Below are positions 10,690-19,397 of a DNA stretch of 64,000 nucleotides, piece after piece. The notes under the pieces are model-generated. The model was not told where the DNA came from. It saw nothing but the letters and a program-made list of their open reading frames with translations, and did not search any database. The DNA is from Streptomyces spiramyceticus (GTDB lineage Bacteria; Actinomycetota; Actinomycetes; Streptomycetales; Streptomycetaceae). Location of the stretch: NCBI RefSeq assembly GCF_028807635.1, contig NZ_JARBAX010000001.1:3054501-3118500 (forward strand). The letters are read 5' to 3'. The position numbers were made by a program, and so were the translations under genes. The stretch's first letter is position 1. Every line of letters starts with the position of its first letter.

Positions 10690-10740
10690 AAATACAACTT
10701 GCGAGATATATTTGAAGCCACACTTGATATCCAGGAGGGT
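10690..10740 (+). promoter_or_regulatory. AT-rich promoter/operator region of vapBC
   Basis: An unusually AT-rich patch with TTGCGA (10699) as a possible -35 and an imperfect inverted repeat (GATATATTTGA near 10704 and TTGATATC near 10724) just before the AGGAGGGT ribosome site. The position fits autoregulation by a VapB-type antitoxin. No exact -10 is certain. Confidence 0.4.
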
Positions 10741-10744
10741 GTAC

Positions 10745-10960
10745 ATGAGTCGGACCGTCATCGATCTGGACGACGAGCTGGTCGCCGACGTGGCGAAAGC
10801 CCTGGGAACGAGCACCAAGAAGGAGACTGTCAACACCGCCCTGCGCGAAGTGCTGGAGAACCGGCGCCGCGCCCTGGCGCTCACCCGGCTCCGTGCCGCG
10901 GCCGACGAGGGCGCTTTCGACCTGGAGCTGTTCGAGAACAAGAGGAACTACCGGCGGTGA
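10745..10960 (+). CDS. vapB: VapB-type antitoxin
   Basis: 71 residues from ATG 10745, preceded by AGGAGGGTGTAC. The N-terminus SRTVIDLDDELVADVAKALG followed by TSTKKETVNTALREVLENRR is a ribbon-helix-helix-type VapB/DUF2191 pattern. The C-terminal part (DEGAFDLELFENKRNYRR) should wrap the toxin. It overlaps the next gene by 4 bases (GTGA), so the two are translationally coupled. It is inferred to neutralise the PIN toxin and repress its own promoter. Confidence 0.9.
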   Translation: MSRTVIDLDDELVADVAKALGTSTKKETVNTALREVLENRRRALALTRLRAAADEGAFDLELFENKRNYRR

Positions 10961-11379
10961 ACGCGGCGCAGTTCCTGATCGACACCAGCGCGCTCGCGCG
11001 CCTCATGCGCGGGGATGCGGAACAGTACGGCTGGGACCAAGCGGCAGCCGCCGGCCTCATCGCGACCTGCCCCATCACCGAGCTGGAGTTCTTCTACAGC
11101 GCCCGGTCGGCGGCCGACCGGGCGCGCGGCATCGAGGACATGCGGCTGATCTTTGGCTGGGTTCCCGTCGACGACCGCGCCTACGACCGCGCCTGGCAGG
11201 TCCAGGACGCCCTCACCAAACAGGGAAAGCACCGAAGCACCGGTGCCGTCGACCTCGTCGTCGCCGCGACAGCCGAGCTGCAAGGGCTCACCCTCCTTCA
11301 TCGCGACCACGACTTCGAGTGCATCGCGGCAGTGACTGGCCAGCTCCTCCAGTGGTACGGCCCGGAGCCCGGCAAGTAA
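10957..11379 (+). CDS. vapC: VapC-type PIN-domain ribonuclease toxin
   Basis: 140 residues from GTG 10957, overlapping the antitoxin stop. PIN acidic residues are visible in order: FLIDTSALARL (Asp), TELEFFYSAR (Glu), GAVDLVVAATAELQG (Asp), and LLHRDHDFECIA (Asp). PIN toxins cut specific RNAs, often tRNAs or the rRNA loop; the target here cannot be read from sequence. The pair stands alone between a core gene and the accessory stretch to the right, which fits a mobile or stabilising module. Confidence 0.92.
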   Translation: MNAAQFLIDTSALARLMRGDAEQYGWDQAAAAGLIATCPITELEFFYSARSAADRARGIEDMRLIFGWVPVDDRAYDRAWQVQDALTKQGKHRSTGAVDLVVAATAELQGLTLLHRDHDFECIAAVTGQLLQWYGPEPGK

Positions 11380-11394
11380 GCCTCCGTCCGGGTC

Positions 11395-11428
11395 TCGGCT
11401 TCCGTTACAACTCGGCTTCCCTTACAAC
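11395..11428. repeat. Two 17-bp direct copies at the vapC/phosphatase junction
   Basis: TCGGCTTCCGTTACAAC and TCGGCTTCCCTTACAAC lie head to tail with one mismatch. They cover the 3' end of the convergent phosphatase gene. Confidence 0.7.
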
Positions 11429-12633
11429 CGGACCTCTCCCCCAGCCGCGTCAGCGTGCTGAGACTGAGTGAGAAGCCGGTCCGCCAGGCCGCCGACAGCG
11501 GCCGGTTTCCGGAGCAGGAGCAGCGCCGCGTCGTCGTGGAGCCGGCCGCCGACGTGCGCCAGCAGCTCGTCGTGGAGCGCGGCGAGGGTGCGGGAGGGCT
11601 CGTCCGACACGTGCCGCGCCACCCGCTCGACGAGCGGGTAGAACTCACGATCGCGGTTGCGGGCCTCGGTGACACCATCGGTGTAGAGGAGCAGCTGGTC
11701 ACCGTCGGCGAAGGGCAGTGTCTGAAGGCTCGGAGTCTCGCCGGTGAAGGCATGCAGCCCGAGCGGTGGGGCCGGATGGGTCGGCTCGACGGCCAGTACG
11801 TGTGAATCGCGGACCACCAGCGGCGGCGCGTGTCCGCAGTTGACCACCTCCATGACCCCGGCTCCCGGGTACCCGGCGACCACGGCGGTGACGAAGTCGT
11901 CGGAACCCAGATTGCGCGCCAGGCTTCGCTCGATCCTGCCGACGACGTCGAGGAGGTCCGGCTCGTCGTAGGCGGCCTCACGGAAGACACCGAGCACCAG
12001 GGCGGCGGTGCCCACCGCGGGCAGTCCTTTTCCGCGCACGTCGCCCACGATCAGCCTGACCCCGTACGGAGTCGGCACCAGCGCGTAGAGGTCCCCGCCG
12101 ATGCGGGCCTCCGCATCGGCGGCGCTGTAGCGGACGGCCACCTGAAACGGGCCGACCGTCGCGGGCACGGGCTTGAGGAGGGCGTGCTGGGCGGCCTCGG
12201 CGACCGAGCGCACGGCCGCGAGTACCCGTTCGCGGCGCACGCGCAGCGCGCTGGCCAAGCCACTCGCCAGGGTTACGGCGACCAACGCCGAGAGCACGAT
12301 CGCCAGCTCGCGACCCGGTACGCCGTCTCGAACCCCGAGCACAGCGCCCAGAACGGCGGCGAGGAAGCCGACACACAGAACTCCCCGCGGCCGGCTGGTG
12401 GTGGCGGCCAGCGCGGGTCCGGCGGCGAGCAGGGGCAGCCAGGTCATCGCGGCTCCGCTGACGAGGCCGAGGAGTACAACGACAGAGACGATCAGTACGG
12501 GCGCAACGGAGGCGAAGTGCGCGGCGGCTCCGGTCCGGGTCTTCGTGAACGGCCACGTCGGCCACCAGCCGCCTTCATGGTCTCGCGCCTGACTCATGTT
12601 GTGGTTCGCAGTCCTCTCCTGGTGGCGGGGCAT
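11422..12633 (-). CDS. Membrane PP2C/SpoIIE-type serine phosphatase
   Basis: 403 residues from ATG 12633; an internal ATG at 12597 (MSQARDHEGG) is a possible start, with AGGAGAGG 15 bases before it. Four to five hydrophobic segments fill residues 40-140. A SpoIIE-family phosphatase domain follows: GGDLYALVPTPYGVRLIVGD, VRGKGLPAVGTAALVLG, NCGHAPPLVV, GDQLLLYTDGVTEARN and LHDDAALLLL, with the metal-binding Asp residues in place. Such proteins act on anti-sigma-factor antagonists in partner-switching. There is no GAF/PAS or kinase domain, so the membrane part is the likely sensor. No anti-sigma partner is adjacent. Confidence 0.88.
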   Translation of the reverse strand: MPRHQERTANHNMSQARDHEGGWWPTWPFTKTRTGAAAHFASVAPVLIVSVVVLLGLVSGAAMTWLPLLAAGPALAATTSRPRGVLCVGFLAAVLGAVLGVRDGVPGRELAIVLSALVAVTLASGLASALRVRRERVLAAVRSVAEAAQHALLKPVPATVGPFQVAVRYSAADAEARIGGDLYALVPTPYGVRLIVGDVRGKGLPAVGTAALVLGVFREAAYDEPDLLDVVGRIERSLARNLGSDDFVTAVVAGYPGAGVMEVVNCGHAPPLVVRDSHVLAVEPTHPAPPLGLHAFTGETPSLQTLPFADGDQLLLYTDGVTEARNRDREFYPLVERVARHVSDEPSRTLAALHDELLAHVGGRLHDDAALLLLRKPAAVGGLADRLLTQSQHADAAGGEVRL

Positions 12634-12696
12634 ACGCCCAAATGTCCCTTTCGTTCAGGGAACAGGGTCCGTGCGGGCGCCACAAGGACAGAAATT

Positions 12697-13455
12697 TCAG
12701 ATAGTGAGCGAAAGGCCCCTGGTCACGCGACTGGCTGTGGGCACCAGACGCTCTCGCACCTCGTCGATGCGGGAGAGCCGGTCCGCCGGCATGGAGATGC
12801 CGAGCGAGCCGAGCTTGTCGCCGCTGTAGACCGGCACCGCGACGCAGACCGTACCGAGGGCGTACTCCTCCAGGTCCAGGACGGCCGGGGCGGTGGTCGG
12901 CGACTCCAGTCGCCGGATCAGTTCGGAACGCCGGGTGATGGTCCGTGGCGTGAGGTCGGCGAGGGAGTGCCGGGAGAGGTAGTCGTTGCGGGACTCGTCG
13001 TCCAGCTCGCGCAGCACGCACTTCCCGAGCGCGGTGGCGTGCCCGGCGTCCTCGAATCCCACCCAGAGGTCGACCCGCTGTGCCCGGGGGCTGTCGACGA
13101 TCTCGGCGACCCGGATCTCGCCCTCCTCGTAGAAGGTCAGGTAGGCGGCGGTCGACAGTTCGTCCCGCAGAGCGGCGAGCGTGGGGCGGATACGGCTGAG
13201 CAGCGCCTGCCCGCGGCTTCCGGCATGCAGCACGTCCAGCTGGTCGCCGATGACGAACCCGCCGTCGTCCAGCTTCCGTACGTACCCGTCGTGGACCAGC
13301 GTCCGCAACAGGTGATAGGTGGTGGCCAGAGGCAGGCCCGTCTCGCGTGCCAGCTGCTTCGCCGGCGCCCCGTTCCCGTGCGCGCCCACCGCTTCCAACA
13401 GGCGGAAGGCTCGCTGTACGGAAGTGATGAGCGTAGGGCCGTCGTGCGCAGCCAT
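12697..13455 (-). CDS. IclR-family transcriptional regulator
   Basis: 252 residues from ATG 13455; a GTG at 13479 eight codons upstream is an alternative. The N-terminal winged helix is LITSVQRAFRLLEAVGAHGN with the recognition helix in LPLATTYHLLRTLVHDGYV. The effector domain contains VDLWVGFEDAGHATALGKCV and the Cys/Val-rich ALGTVCVAVPVYSG. IclR proteins usually sense small aromatic or organic acids and act on adjacent genes. Here the neighbours are a phosphatase and, downstream on the same strand side, a BBE-type oxidase, so the target is unclear. Confidence 0.9.
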   Translation of the reverse strand: MAAHDGPTLITSVQRAFRLLEAVGAHGNGAPAKQLARETGLPLATTYHLLRTLVHDGYVRKLDDGGFVIGDQLDVLHAGSRGQALLSRIRPTLAALRDELSTAAYLTFYEEGEIRVAEIVDSPRAQRVDLWVGFEDAGHATALGKCVLRELDDESRNDYLSRHSLADLTPRTITRRSELIRRLESPTTAPAVLDLEEYALGTVCVAVPVYSGDKLGSLGISMPADRLSRIDEVRERLVPTASRVTRGLSLTI

Positions 13456-13540
13456 GTGACCAGCGTGCGCCCGACTCACGGACCGGGCAAGGCCCCCTCG
13501 GCCTGGAGTGGGCGTAGCTGTCCTCGACGAGCAGAACCGC

Positions 13541-14935
13541 TCAACCGGCCGGCTCGATGTTCTGGTTCGCGTGGAAGAGGTTCTCCGGGTCGTACGTCGC
13601 CTTGATCTGGGCGAGCCTGCCGTAGTGGTCCCGATAGGTGGACCTGACGCGATCCTGGCCCTCGCCCGCGCCGATGAAGTTCACGTACGAGCCGCCCATG
13701 GAGTGCGGCTGCAGAGCCTGGTGGTAGTCGACGGCCCACTGCTTGATGATCTCGGCCTTGGCCGGGTCCGGGTCGACGCCGCCGACGATGCCGGACCAGA
13801 TCGCGTCCCGGTAGCTCCACGCGGTGTCGTCCTTCTCGACGCGCCCGGCGGCGGCATCCACCGGGTAGAGGTGCACCGTCGAGAGATCGGTCGGCACGTT
13901 CTCGGCGAACCTGGCGTGTACGTCGAGGGATTCGTCCGTAATGCGGTCGAAGAAGTGCCCGCGCCAGTACCACTGCAGGCCAGCGGGAATCAGCTCGTCG
14001 AACAGGGTCTGCACCCCGGGGTAGGGCATCGGCGTCGTGAAGTGGAAGGCGGGCGGGCCCGCGTCGCCGACGCCGGCGAGTGCGTCGTCGATGCCGGCCA
14101 GGTCCCCTGTCCAGCACCACACCACGCCGCACATCTTCTGGTTGTGGATCTCCTCGGGGAACGGCGGACCGGGCGGGACGGTGAGCAGGTTGTAGAAGCC
14201 GTTCAGGTCCTCGGGGGCCTGCGGCAGGAATTCGCGGTACCAGCGCAATACGTCCGCCGTACGGTCGACCGGCCACACGGTGATACCGAGCCCCACGGTG
14301 TGCACCGGGTGCAGCTGGAAGGTGAACGACGTGACGATGCCGAAGTTCCCGCCGCCGCCGCGCAGTGCCCAGAACAGGTCCGGGTGCTCCTTCGTGCTCG
14401 CGGTGACGAAGCTGCCGTCGGCGAGCACGACGTCCGCGGCCAGCAGATTGTCCACCGTCAGGCCGTACTTGCGGGTGAGATGCCCGTGGCCGCCGCCGAG
14501 GGTCAGGCCCCCGACGCCGGTCGTCGACATGATTCCGGCGGGTGTGGCCAGGCCGAAGGCGTGGGAGGCGTGGTCGAGGTCGCCGAGCTGACTGCCGCCG
14601 CCGACGAGGGCGGTCCTGGTCTCGGGGTCCACGTGCACCCAGCGCATGGGCGACAGGTCGATGGTGACGCCGCCGTCCACTTCGCACAGGCCCGGACCGC
14701 TGTGTCCGCCGCCCCGTACGGCGAGTTCGAGGCCCTGGTCGCGTATGAAATCGACGGCTGCCATGACGTCGCCCGCGTCCGTGCACCGCATGATGGCGGC
14801 CGGGTACCTGTCGATCATCGCGTTGTAGATCTTGCGAGCCTGGTGGTAGTCCGGGTGCTGCGGGCCGATGACCGGGCCGCGGACCGCGGCCTCCATCGCT
14901 TCCAGAGTCGTCGCTTCCAGAGTCGCGCCGTCCAT
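13541..14935 (-). CDS. BBE-type FAD-linked oxidase
   Basis: 464 residues from ATG 14935, preceded by AAGGAG; an open frame continues upstream but lacks conserved content. FAD-binding PCMH features: AVRGGGHSGPGLCEVDGG (the His is the usual covalent flavin site), VGGGSQLGDLD, GLTLGGGHGHLTRKYGLTVD, WALRGGGGNFGIVTSFTFQL. The C-terminal BBE signature is FHANQNIEP. The second Cys of bicovalent family members is not seen. These enzymes oxidise sugars, alkaloids or polyketide intermediates; the substrate is unknown. It is divergent from the sulfite-oxidase-like gene with 174 bases between. Confidence 0.92.
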   Translation of the reverse strand: MDGATLEATTLEAMEAAVRGPVIGPQHPDYHQARKIYNAMIDRYPAAIMRCTDAGDVMAAVDFIRDQGLELAVRGGGHSGPGLCEVDGGVTIDLSPMRWVHVDPETRTALVGGGSQLGDLDHASHAFGLATPAGIMSTTGVGGLTLGGGHGHLTRKYGLTVDNLLAADVVLADGSFVTASTKEHPDLFWALRGGGGNFGIVTSFTFQLHPVHTVGLGITVWPVDRTADVLRWYREFLPQAPEDLNGFYNLLTVPPGPPFPEEIHNQKMCGVVWCWTGDLAGIDDALAGVGDAGPPAFHFTTPMPYPGVQTLFDELIPAGLQWYWRGHFFDRITDESLDVHARFAENVPTDLSTVHLYPVDAAAGRVEKDDTAWSYRDAIWSGIVGGVDPDPAKAEIIKQWAVDYHQALQPHSMGGSYVNFIGAGEGQDRVRSTYRDHYGRLAQIKATYDPENLFHANQNIEPAG

Positions 14936-15109
14936 AGGCCTGCTCCTTAAACCGAGACGCGGATTGAACCCCGACGCAGACCGCTTTCCACCGGCCTCCC
15001 GACACCACGACGGCTGACATTTCCAGGATCCTGCCGGTGGGAGGGGCTCGCAATTCCGCCGGATTTCGCCTGAGGTGCCGGGTCCCGGGCACAGGCGCAG
15101 GATGAATTC

Positions 15110-16282
15110 ATGGAAAGCCGCCCCTCCAGCGACCCCTTCAGCGACCCCTTCGGTGACATCAGCCCGCCCGCCCGCATCGCGGAGCCCACCGAGGGCATCA
15201 CCCCCGAGGAGCTCGCCCTGGCGACCCGCAACCACGGACTGCCGCTCGAAGCCCTGCGCTACGACCTGACCCCGCCCGGACTGCATTACGTACTCGTCCA
15301 CTACGACATCCCCGCCGCCCGCGCCGACGACTGGCGCCTCACCGTGGGCGGCCGCGTCCGACGTCCGCTGACGCTGGACATGGAGACGCTGCGTTCGTTC
15401 CCGGCGGTCACCCACCGCGTGACGATCGAATGCGCGGGCAACGGCCGGGCCCGGCTCACACCCCGGCCCGTGAGCCAGCCCTGGCTCGTCGAGGCGGTCG
15501 GAACGGCCGAGTGGACCGGCGTACCGCTGCGCCTCCTCCTCGCCGAGGCCGGAGTCGAGCCCGACGCCGTCGAGGCCGTCTTCACCGGCGCCGACCACGG
15601 CGTCGAGCGCGGCGTGGAGCAGGACTACCGGCGGAGCCTGCCGCTGGAGGTGGCCACCGGCGGCGATCCGCGTCCCGAGGTGCTGGTGGCGTACGGCATG
15701 AACGGCCGGCCCCTGCCGCCGCAGCACGGGCATCCGCTGCGGCTGGTGGTCCCCGGCTGGTACGGCATGGCGCACGTGAAGTGGCTTCGCGACATCACGC
15801 TCACGGACGCGCCGTTCACCGGCTTCCAGCAGACGGTGGCATACCGCTTGCGGCAGGAGGCCGACGAGCCGGGCGAGCCGGTGACGCGCATCGCTCCGCG
15901 GGCCCTGATCGCCCCGCCCGGGTTCCCGGAATTCATGTCCAGGACCCGTGTCGTACGCCCTGGTCAGGTGGTTCTTGAGGGCCGGGCCTGGTCCGGGTGC
16001 GCCCCGGTCACGCGGGTCGAGGTGAGTACGGACGACTGCCGCTCCTGGAGCGAGGCCACGCTCGCCCCGCAGGACGGCCACGCCTGGGCCTGGCGAGGGT
16101 GGCACGCATCGTGGACGGCCACCCCCGGCAGCCACGTCCTCAGCGCCCGCGCTACGGACGCGGAAGGCAACACGCAGCCGCTCGAACAGCCCTGGAACCG
16201 GGGCGGCTTCGCCAACAACCTGGTGCAGCGGATGCCGGTGCTGTGCGTCGCCGAACAGCAGGTTTCGTCGTTCTCGTCATGA
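15110..16282 (+). CDS. Sulfite-oxidase-like molybdopterin enzyme (cytosolic)
   Basis: 390 residues from ATG 15110 behind GCGCAGGA. The molybdopterin domain carries the cysteinyl Mo ligand in TIECAGNGRARL (Cys about residue 108), RGVEQDYRRSLPLE and LRLVVPGWYGMAHVKWLRD. A C-terminal Mo-cofactor dimerisation domain follows (VVLEGRAWSGCAPVTRVEVS). No signal peptide, Tat motif or heme domain is present, so it resembles plant-type or bacterial cytosolic sulfite oxidases. Electron acceptor and real substrate are unknown. It has no partner gene nearby; the gene before it is divergent. Confidence 0.9.
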   Translation: MESRPSSDPFSDPFGDISPPARIAEPTEGITPEELALATRNHGLPLEALRYDLTPPGLHYVLVHYDIPAARADDWRLTVGGRVRRPLTLDMETLRSFPAVTHRVTIECAGNGRARLTPRPVSQPWLVEAVGTAEWTGVPLRLLLAEAGVEPDAVEAVFTGADHGVERGVEQDYRRSLPLEVATGGDPRPEVLVAYGMNGRPLPPQHGHPLRLVVPGWYGMAHVKWLRDITLTDAPFTGFQQTVAYRLRQEADEPGEPVTRIAPRALIAPPGFPEFMSRTRVVRPGQVVLEGRAWSGCAPVTRVEVSTDDCRSWSEATLAPQDGHAWAWRGWHASWTATPGSHVLSARATDAEGNTQPLEQPWNRGGFANNLVQRMPVLCVAEQQVSSFSS

Positions 16283-16420
16283 CGGCGATGCCCTGCAAGG
16301 CGCCCACGGGCTGTCTGCCGTAGCGGAGTTCGCCGTCGTAGTCGTCCTCGGCGACCGTTCGGTGCACGGGGGCGTATTCCCAGGCAGGCGCCGTTGCACC
16401 GCATTCTTCCCGGGTCGGAG
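16270..16420 (-). pseudogene. Possible remnant of a minus-strand gene
   Basis: On the minus strand one frame reads TAPAWEYAPVHRTVAEDD and continues DYDGELRYGRQPVGALQGI with strongly GC-ending codons, a coding signature. There is no plausible start upstream and the frame decays into the end of the sulfite-oxidase-like gene. It may be the leftover of a gene deleted when the lanthipeptide cluster arrived. I do not recognise the family. Confidence 0.25.
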
Positions 16421-16532
16421 GTGACGTTCTCACGCCGCATGCGTGACAAAGGGTGGTGTTCCGCGACGGGTCGGCTCTGGAATCCTCACTAGTGATCCCG
16501 GGTGAACATTCCCCCCACGAGCGGAGCTTCCC

Positions 16533-19208
16533 GTGGACATGCGCTACGAGGTCTTTTGCCTCATGGACACGCACTTCTACGACGCGCCTACCCGCGTGCA
16601 GGATCAAAGCAGCGGCAGCGACTTCGACCTGGCCCGATGTCCGGCTCCGGAGGGGTGGGAGCGTTACGAGCTCGACAACTGGGTGGTCTTCGATCCCCCC
16701 GGTCTCGACCTCCCCCCGCAGGGCTGGAAAATCCATGCCTCGGCCTGCCTCGACAATGCCAAGGAGATCCTCACGGCGGTGTGGGACTACTGCGTCCCAC
16801 GGAGGATCTCCTTCAAGTTTCTCCGGAGCATGGACATTCTGCTGTTCGCCAACGCGAAATACGCCTCCCGGGGGTCCAGTGCGAAGTTCGTGACGATCTA
16901 TCCGGCGGACGAGGAGCAACTCCAGCGCACAGCCACCGAGTTGGGGCAGATCCTGGAGGGCCAACCGGGGCCTTACATCCTCAGCGACCTCCGTTGGGGT
17001 CCCGGGCCGCTCTACGTCAGGTACGGCGGCTTTGCCTACCGGACCTGCGTCTCTCCCGAGGGAGAGACGGTGCCGGCGATCGAGGACGGATCCGGCAGGC
17101 TGGTGCCCGATCTGCGAGGACCGGCGTTCCGTGTGCCCGAGTGGGTGACGCTGCCCGGTTTCCTCGAACCCCACCTGGCCGCGCGCAACAGCACGACCGT
17201 CACCGACCTGCCGTACCGCATCGAGGGCGCCCTGCACTTCTCCAACGGCGGTGGGCTGTACACCGGTCAGGACGTACGGACAGGACAGCGAGTCGTGCTC
17301 AAGGAGGCCCGGCCGTACGCAGGGCTCACGCTGGACGCCGCGGACGCGGTCACCAGGCAGCGCCAGGAGCGGGAAGCCCTTGAGCGGCTGCGCGGCCTCG
17401 ATTGCGTGCCCGCACTGATCGACCACTTCGTCCTGGGGGACCATCACTTCCTGGTCGAGGAGTTCGTCGAGGGACCGACGCTCAACAGCCTCTTCGTCGA
17501 GCGGTACCCTCTCGTGCTTCCGCAGGCCGACGACACGGACATCGCCGGCTACACCTCGTGGGCCCTCGACATGCTGGACCAGGTCGAGCGCGCGGTCGCC
17601 GACGTGCACAGCCGGGGCCTGGTCATCGGCGACATCCACCCCGACAACATGCTGGTTCGCCCGGACGGCCGCGTGGTGCTGATCGACTTCGAGGGCGTGC
17701 TGGACGCGGCGGAGCAAGGGGCCACCCAACGCCTTGCCGCCGCCGGGTTCGTGGCCCCGAAGGGCCGGACGGGGATCGACATCGACCACTACGCAATGGC
17801 CTGCCTGCGACTGTGGATGTTCATGCCGCTGACCAGCCTGATCGAGCTCGACGAGAGCAAGACACGGCAGCTCGCCGAAGAGGCCGCCGAGGCGTTCCCG
17901 GTGCCCCCCGGATTCTTCGACGAAGCGGTACGTGTGATCACCGGGGAAGGGGAAGAAGGGGAAGGCGGCGGTCCGCCAACAGGCTCCGGCACGCGGCAGC
18001 GGCTGGAGCCGGACCGCCGCGGGTGGGTCCGTGCCCGCGACTCCATGGTCGCCGCCATCCTGGCGGCCGCCACACCGCACCGTGACGACAGGCTCTTCCC
18101 GGGCGACCCCGTGCAGTTCGCCGCGCCGAGTGGAGGCCTGGGCTTCGCGAACGGTGCGGCAGGGGTGCTGTACGCGCTCGACGCGGTCGGCGCCGGACGC
18201 CACCCGGAGCACGAGGAGTGGCTCATACAGCGGGCTCTGCGCGAGGAACGGGGAACGCACCTCGGCTTCTTCGACGGCCTGCACGGTGTCGCGTACGTCC
18301 TCGACCACCTCGGCCACCGCGACGAGGCCATGAAGGTCCTCGACATGTGCATGGGCGAGGAGTGGCAGCAACTGGGGCTCGACCTGCAAGGAGGCCTGGC
18401 GGGAATCGGCCTGAACCTCCAGCACTTCGCCACGGCCACCGGCGACCTCGCGCTCCGTGATGCCGCCCTCAAGGTGGCGGGCATCGTCGCCGACCGGCTG
18501 GAATCACCCGACGAGGCGGTGGGGGCCGGCGCCGGGCTGCTGCGCGGCTCGGCGGGTCCCGCCCTGCTGTTCGTGCGGCTCTACGAGGACACCGGAGAAC
18601 CGGAGTTCCTCGACCTGGCCGCCACGGCGCTCCGTCAGGACCTGCGCCGCTGCGTCGTCCGTCCCAGCGGGGCGATGGAAGTCGACGAGGGCTGGCGGAC
18701 CCTGCCGTACCTGGGGAACGGCAGCGCGGGGATCGGCCTCGTGCTCGACGACTACCTCACCTACCGCCAGGACGACCAGTTCCGCGAGGCAGCAGCCGCG
18801 ATCCGCAGGGCGACCACGGAGCAGTTCTTCATCCAGCCGGGACTCTTCGAGGGCATGGCGGGCATGATCCTGTGCCTCAGCCGACCCCATCCCCCCGGCA
18901 CCGCCGCAGAGCGGGACCCGGTCGTCGCCGGACATGTGCGCCGCCTGTCATGGCACGCACTCACCCTCGATGGCCACCTGGTCTTCCCCGGCGAGCAGCT
19001 GCTGCGGCTCTCCATGGACCTGGCCACCGGCAGCGCGGGCGTACTGCTCGCCGTCGGCTCCGCCCTTCACGACCAACCGGTGCACCTTCCGTTCCTCGCC
19101 TCCCACGCGCCGACGGAACCCGGTGCACGCACCGACCACCACCGTCCCCACGAGATTTTGAGGGAGGAGGTGAAAATCCATGGCGCTGCTCGAACTGCAA
19201 GCCTTTGA
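16533..19208 (+). CDS. amfT: Class III lanthionine synthetase (LanKC, RamC/AmfT type)
   Basis: 891 residues from GTG 16533, with CGGAG six bases upstream. Three parts are visible. The N-terminal lyase-like part spans about 1-200. A Ser/Thr kinase-like domain follows: SNGGGLYTGQDV loop near 235, Lys in VVLKEARPY near 256, GDIHPDNMLV near 366-375, VLIDFEG near 385. The C-terminal LanC-like cyclase spans about 520-870 (GFFDGLHGVAYVLDHLGHRD, LDLQGGLAGIGLNLQHFA, LYEGM-like LFEGMAGMILCLSR). The zinc ligands of LanM/LanL cyclases are missing, as in class III. It phosphorylates and eliminates Ser and forms lanthionine or labionin in the precursor encoded next door, with which its last 29 bases overlap. 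Confidence 0.95.
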   Translation: MDMRYEVFCLMDTHFYDAPTRVQDQSSGSDFDLARCPAPEGWERYELDNWVVFDPPGLDLPPQGWKIHASACLDNAKEILTAVWDYCVPRRISFKFLRSMDILLFANAKYASRGSSAKFVTIYPADEEQLQRTATELGQILEGQPGPYILSDLRWGPGPLYVRYGGFAYRTCVSPEGETVPAIEDGSGRLVPDLRGPAFRVPEWVTLPGFLEPHLAARNSTTVTDLPYRIEGALHFSNGGGLYTGQDVRTGQRVVLKEARPYAGLTLDAADAVTRQRQEREALERLRGLDCVPALIDHFVLGDHHFLVEEFVEGPTLNSLFVERYPLVLPQADDTDIAGYTSWALDMLDQVERAVADVHSRGLVIGDIHPDNMLVRPDGRVVLIDFEGVLDAAEQGATQRLAAAGFVAPKGRTGIDIDHYAMACLRLWMFMPLTSLIELDESKTRQLAEEAAEAFPVPPGFFDEAVRVITGEGEEGEGGGPPTGSGTRQRLEPDRRGWVRARDSMVAAILAAATPHRDDRLFPGDPVQFAAPSGGLGFANGAAGVLYALDAVGAGRHPEHEEWLIQRALREERGTHLGFFDGLHGVAYVLDHLGHRDEAMKVLDMCMGEEWQQLGLDLQGGLAGIGLNLQHFATATGDLALRDAALKVAGIVADRLESPDEAVGAGAGLLRGSAGPALLFVRLYEDTGEPEFLDLAATALRQDLRRCVVRPSGAMEVDEGWRTLPYLGNGSAGIGLVLDDYLTYRQDDQFREAAAAIRRATTEQFFIQPGLFEGMAGMILCLSRPHPPGTAAERDPVVAGHVRRLSWHALTLDGHLVFPGEQLLRLSMDLATGSAGVLLAVGSALHDQPVHLPFLASHAPTEPGARTDHHRPHEILREEVKIHGAARTASL

Positions 19209-19329
19209 GCCGGACGTAGTTGCCCACGGCAGCAACAAGAGCAAGAAGCGCGGCGGCAGCAGCTTCAGCACGCTGCTCTGCGGTCACCAGCCCAGCAACC
19301 TGAGCCTGACGCTCTGCAGCGGCCACTGA
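19180..19329 (+). CDS. amfS: SapB/AmfS-type class III lanthipeptide precursor
   Basis: 49 residues from ATG 19180, behind a strong GGGAGGAGGTG site that lies inside the lanKC 3' end. The leader starts MALLELQAFEPD, matching the LLDLQ-type recognition box of AmfS and SapB. The core holds two class III ring motifs of the form SxxSxxxC: SSFSTLLC (27-34) and SNLSLTLC (39-46), ending SGH. Two rings of this spacing are the SapB architecture. Unusual is the basic NKSKKRGG just before the core, with a Gly-Gly at 25-26. The mature product is expected to be an amphiphilic morphogenetic peptide that aids aerial growth. Confidence 0.93.
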   Translation: MALLELQAFEPDVVAHGSNKSKKRGGSSFSTLLCGHQPSNLSLTLCSGH

Positions 19330-19397
19330 CCGCCCGATGCGGGGGCGCCTCGTGCGCCCCCGCCCCACGCCTCCACCGAGCACGACCGGGAGTACAC

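Noticed and set aside
14936..16135. N-terminal extension of the BBE oxidase to 864 codons
   Set aside because: The extra codons are antisense to the sulfite-oxidase-like gene; ATG 14935 has a good ribosome site.
16450..18425. Long minus-strand frame under lanKC
   Set aside because: Antisense shadow of a well-defined gene; only the short part before lanKC has a weak coding signal.
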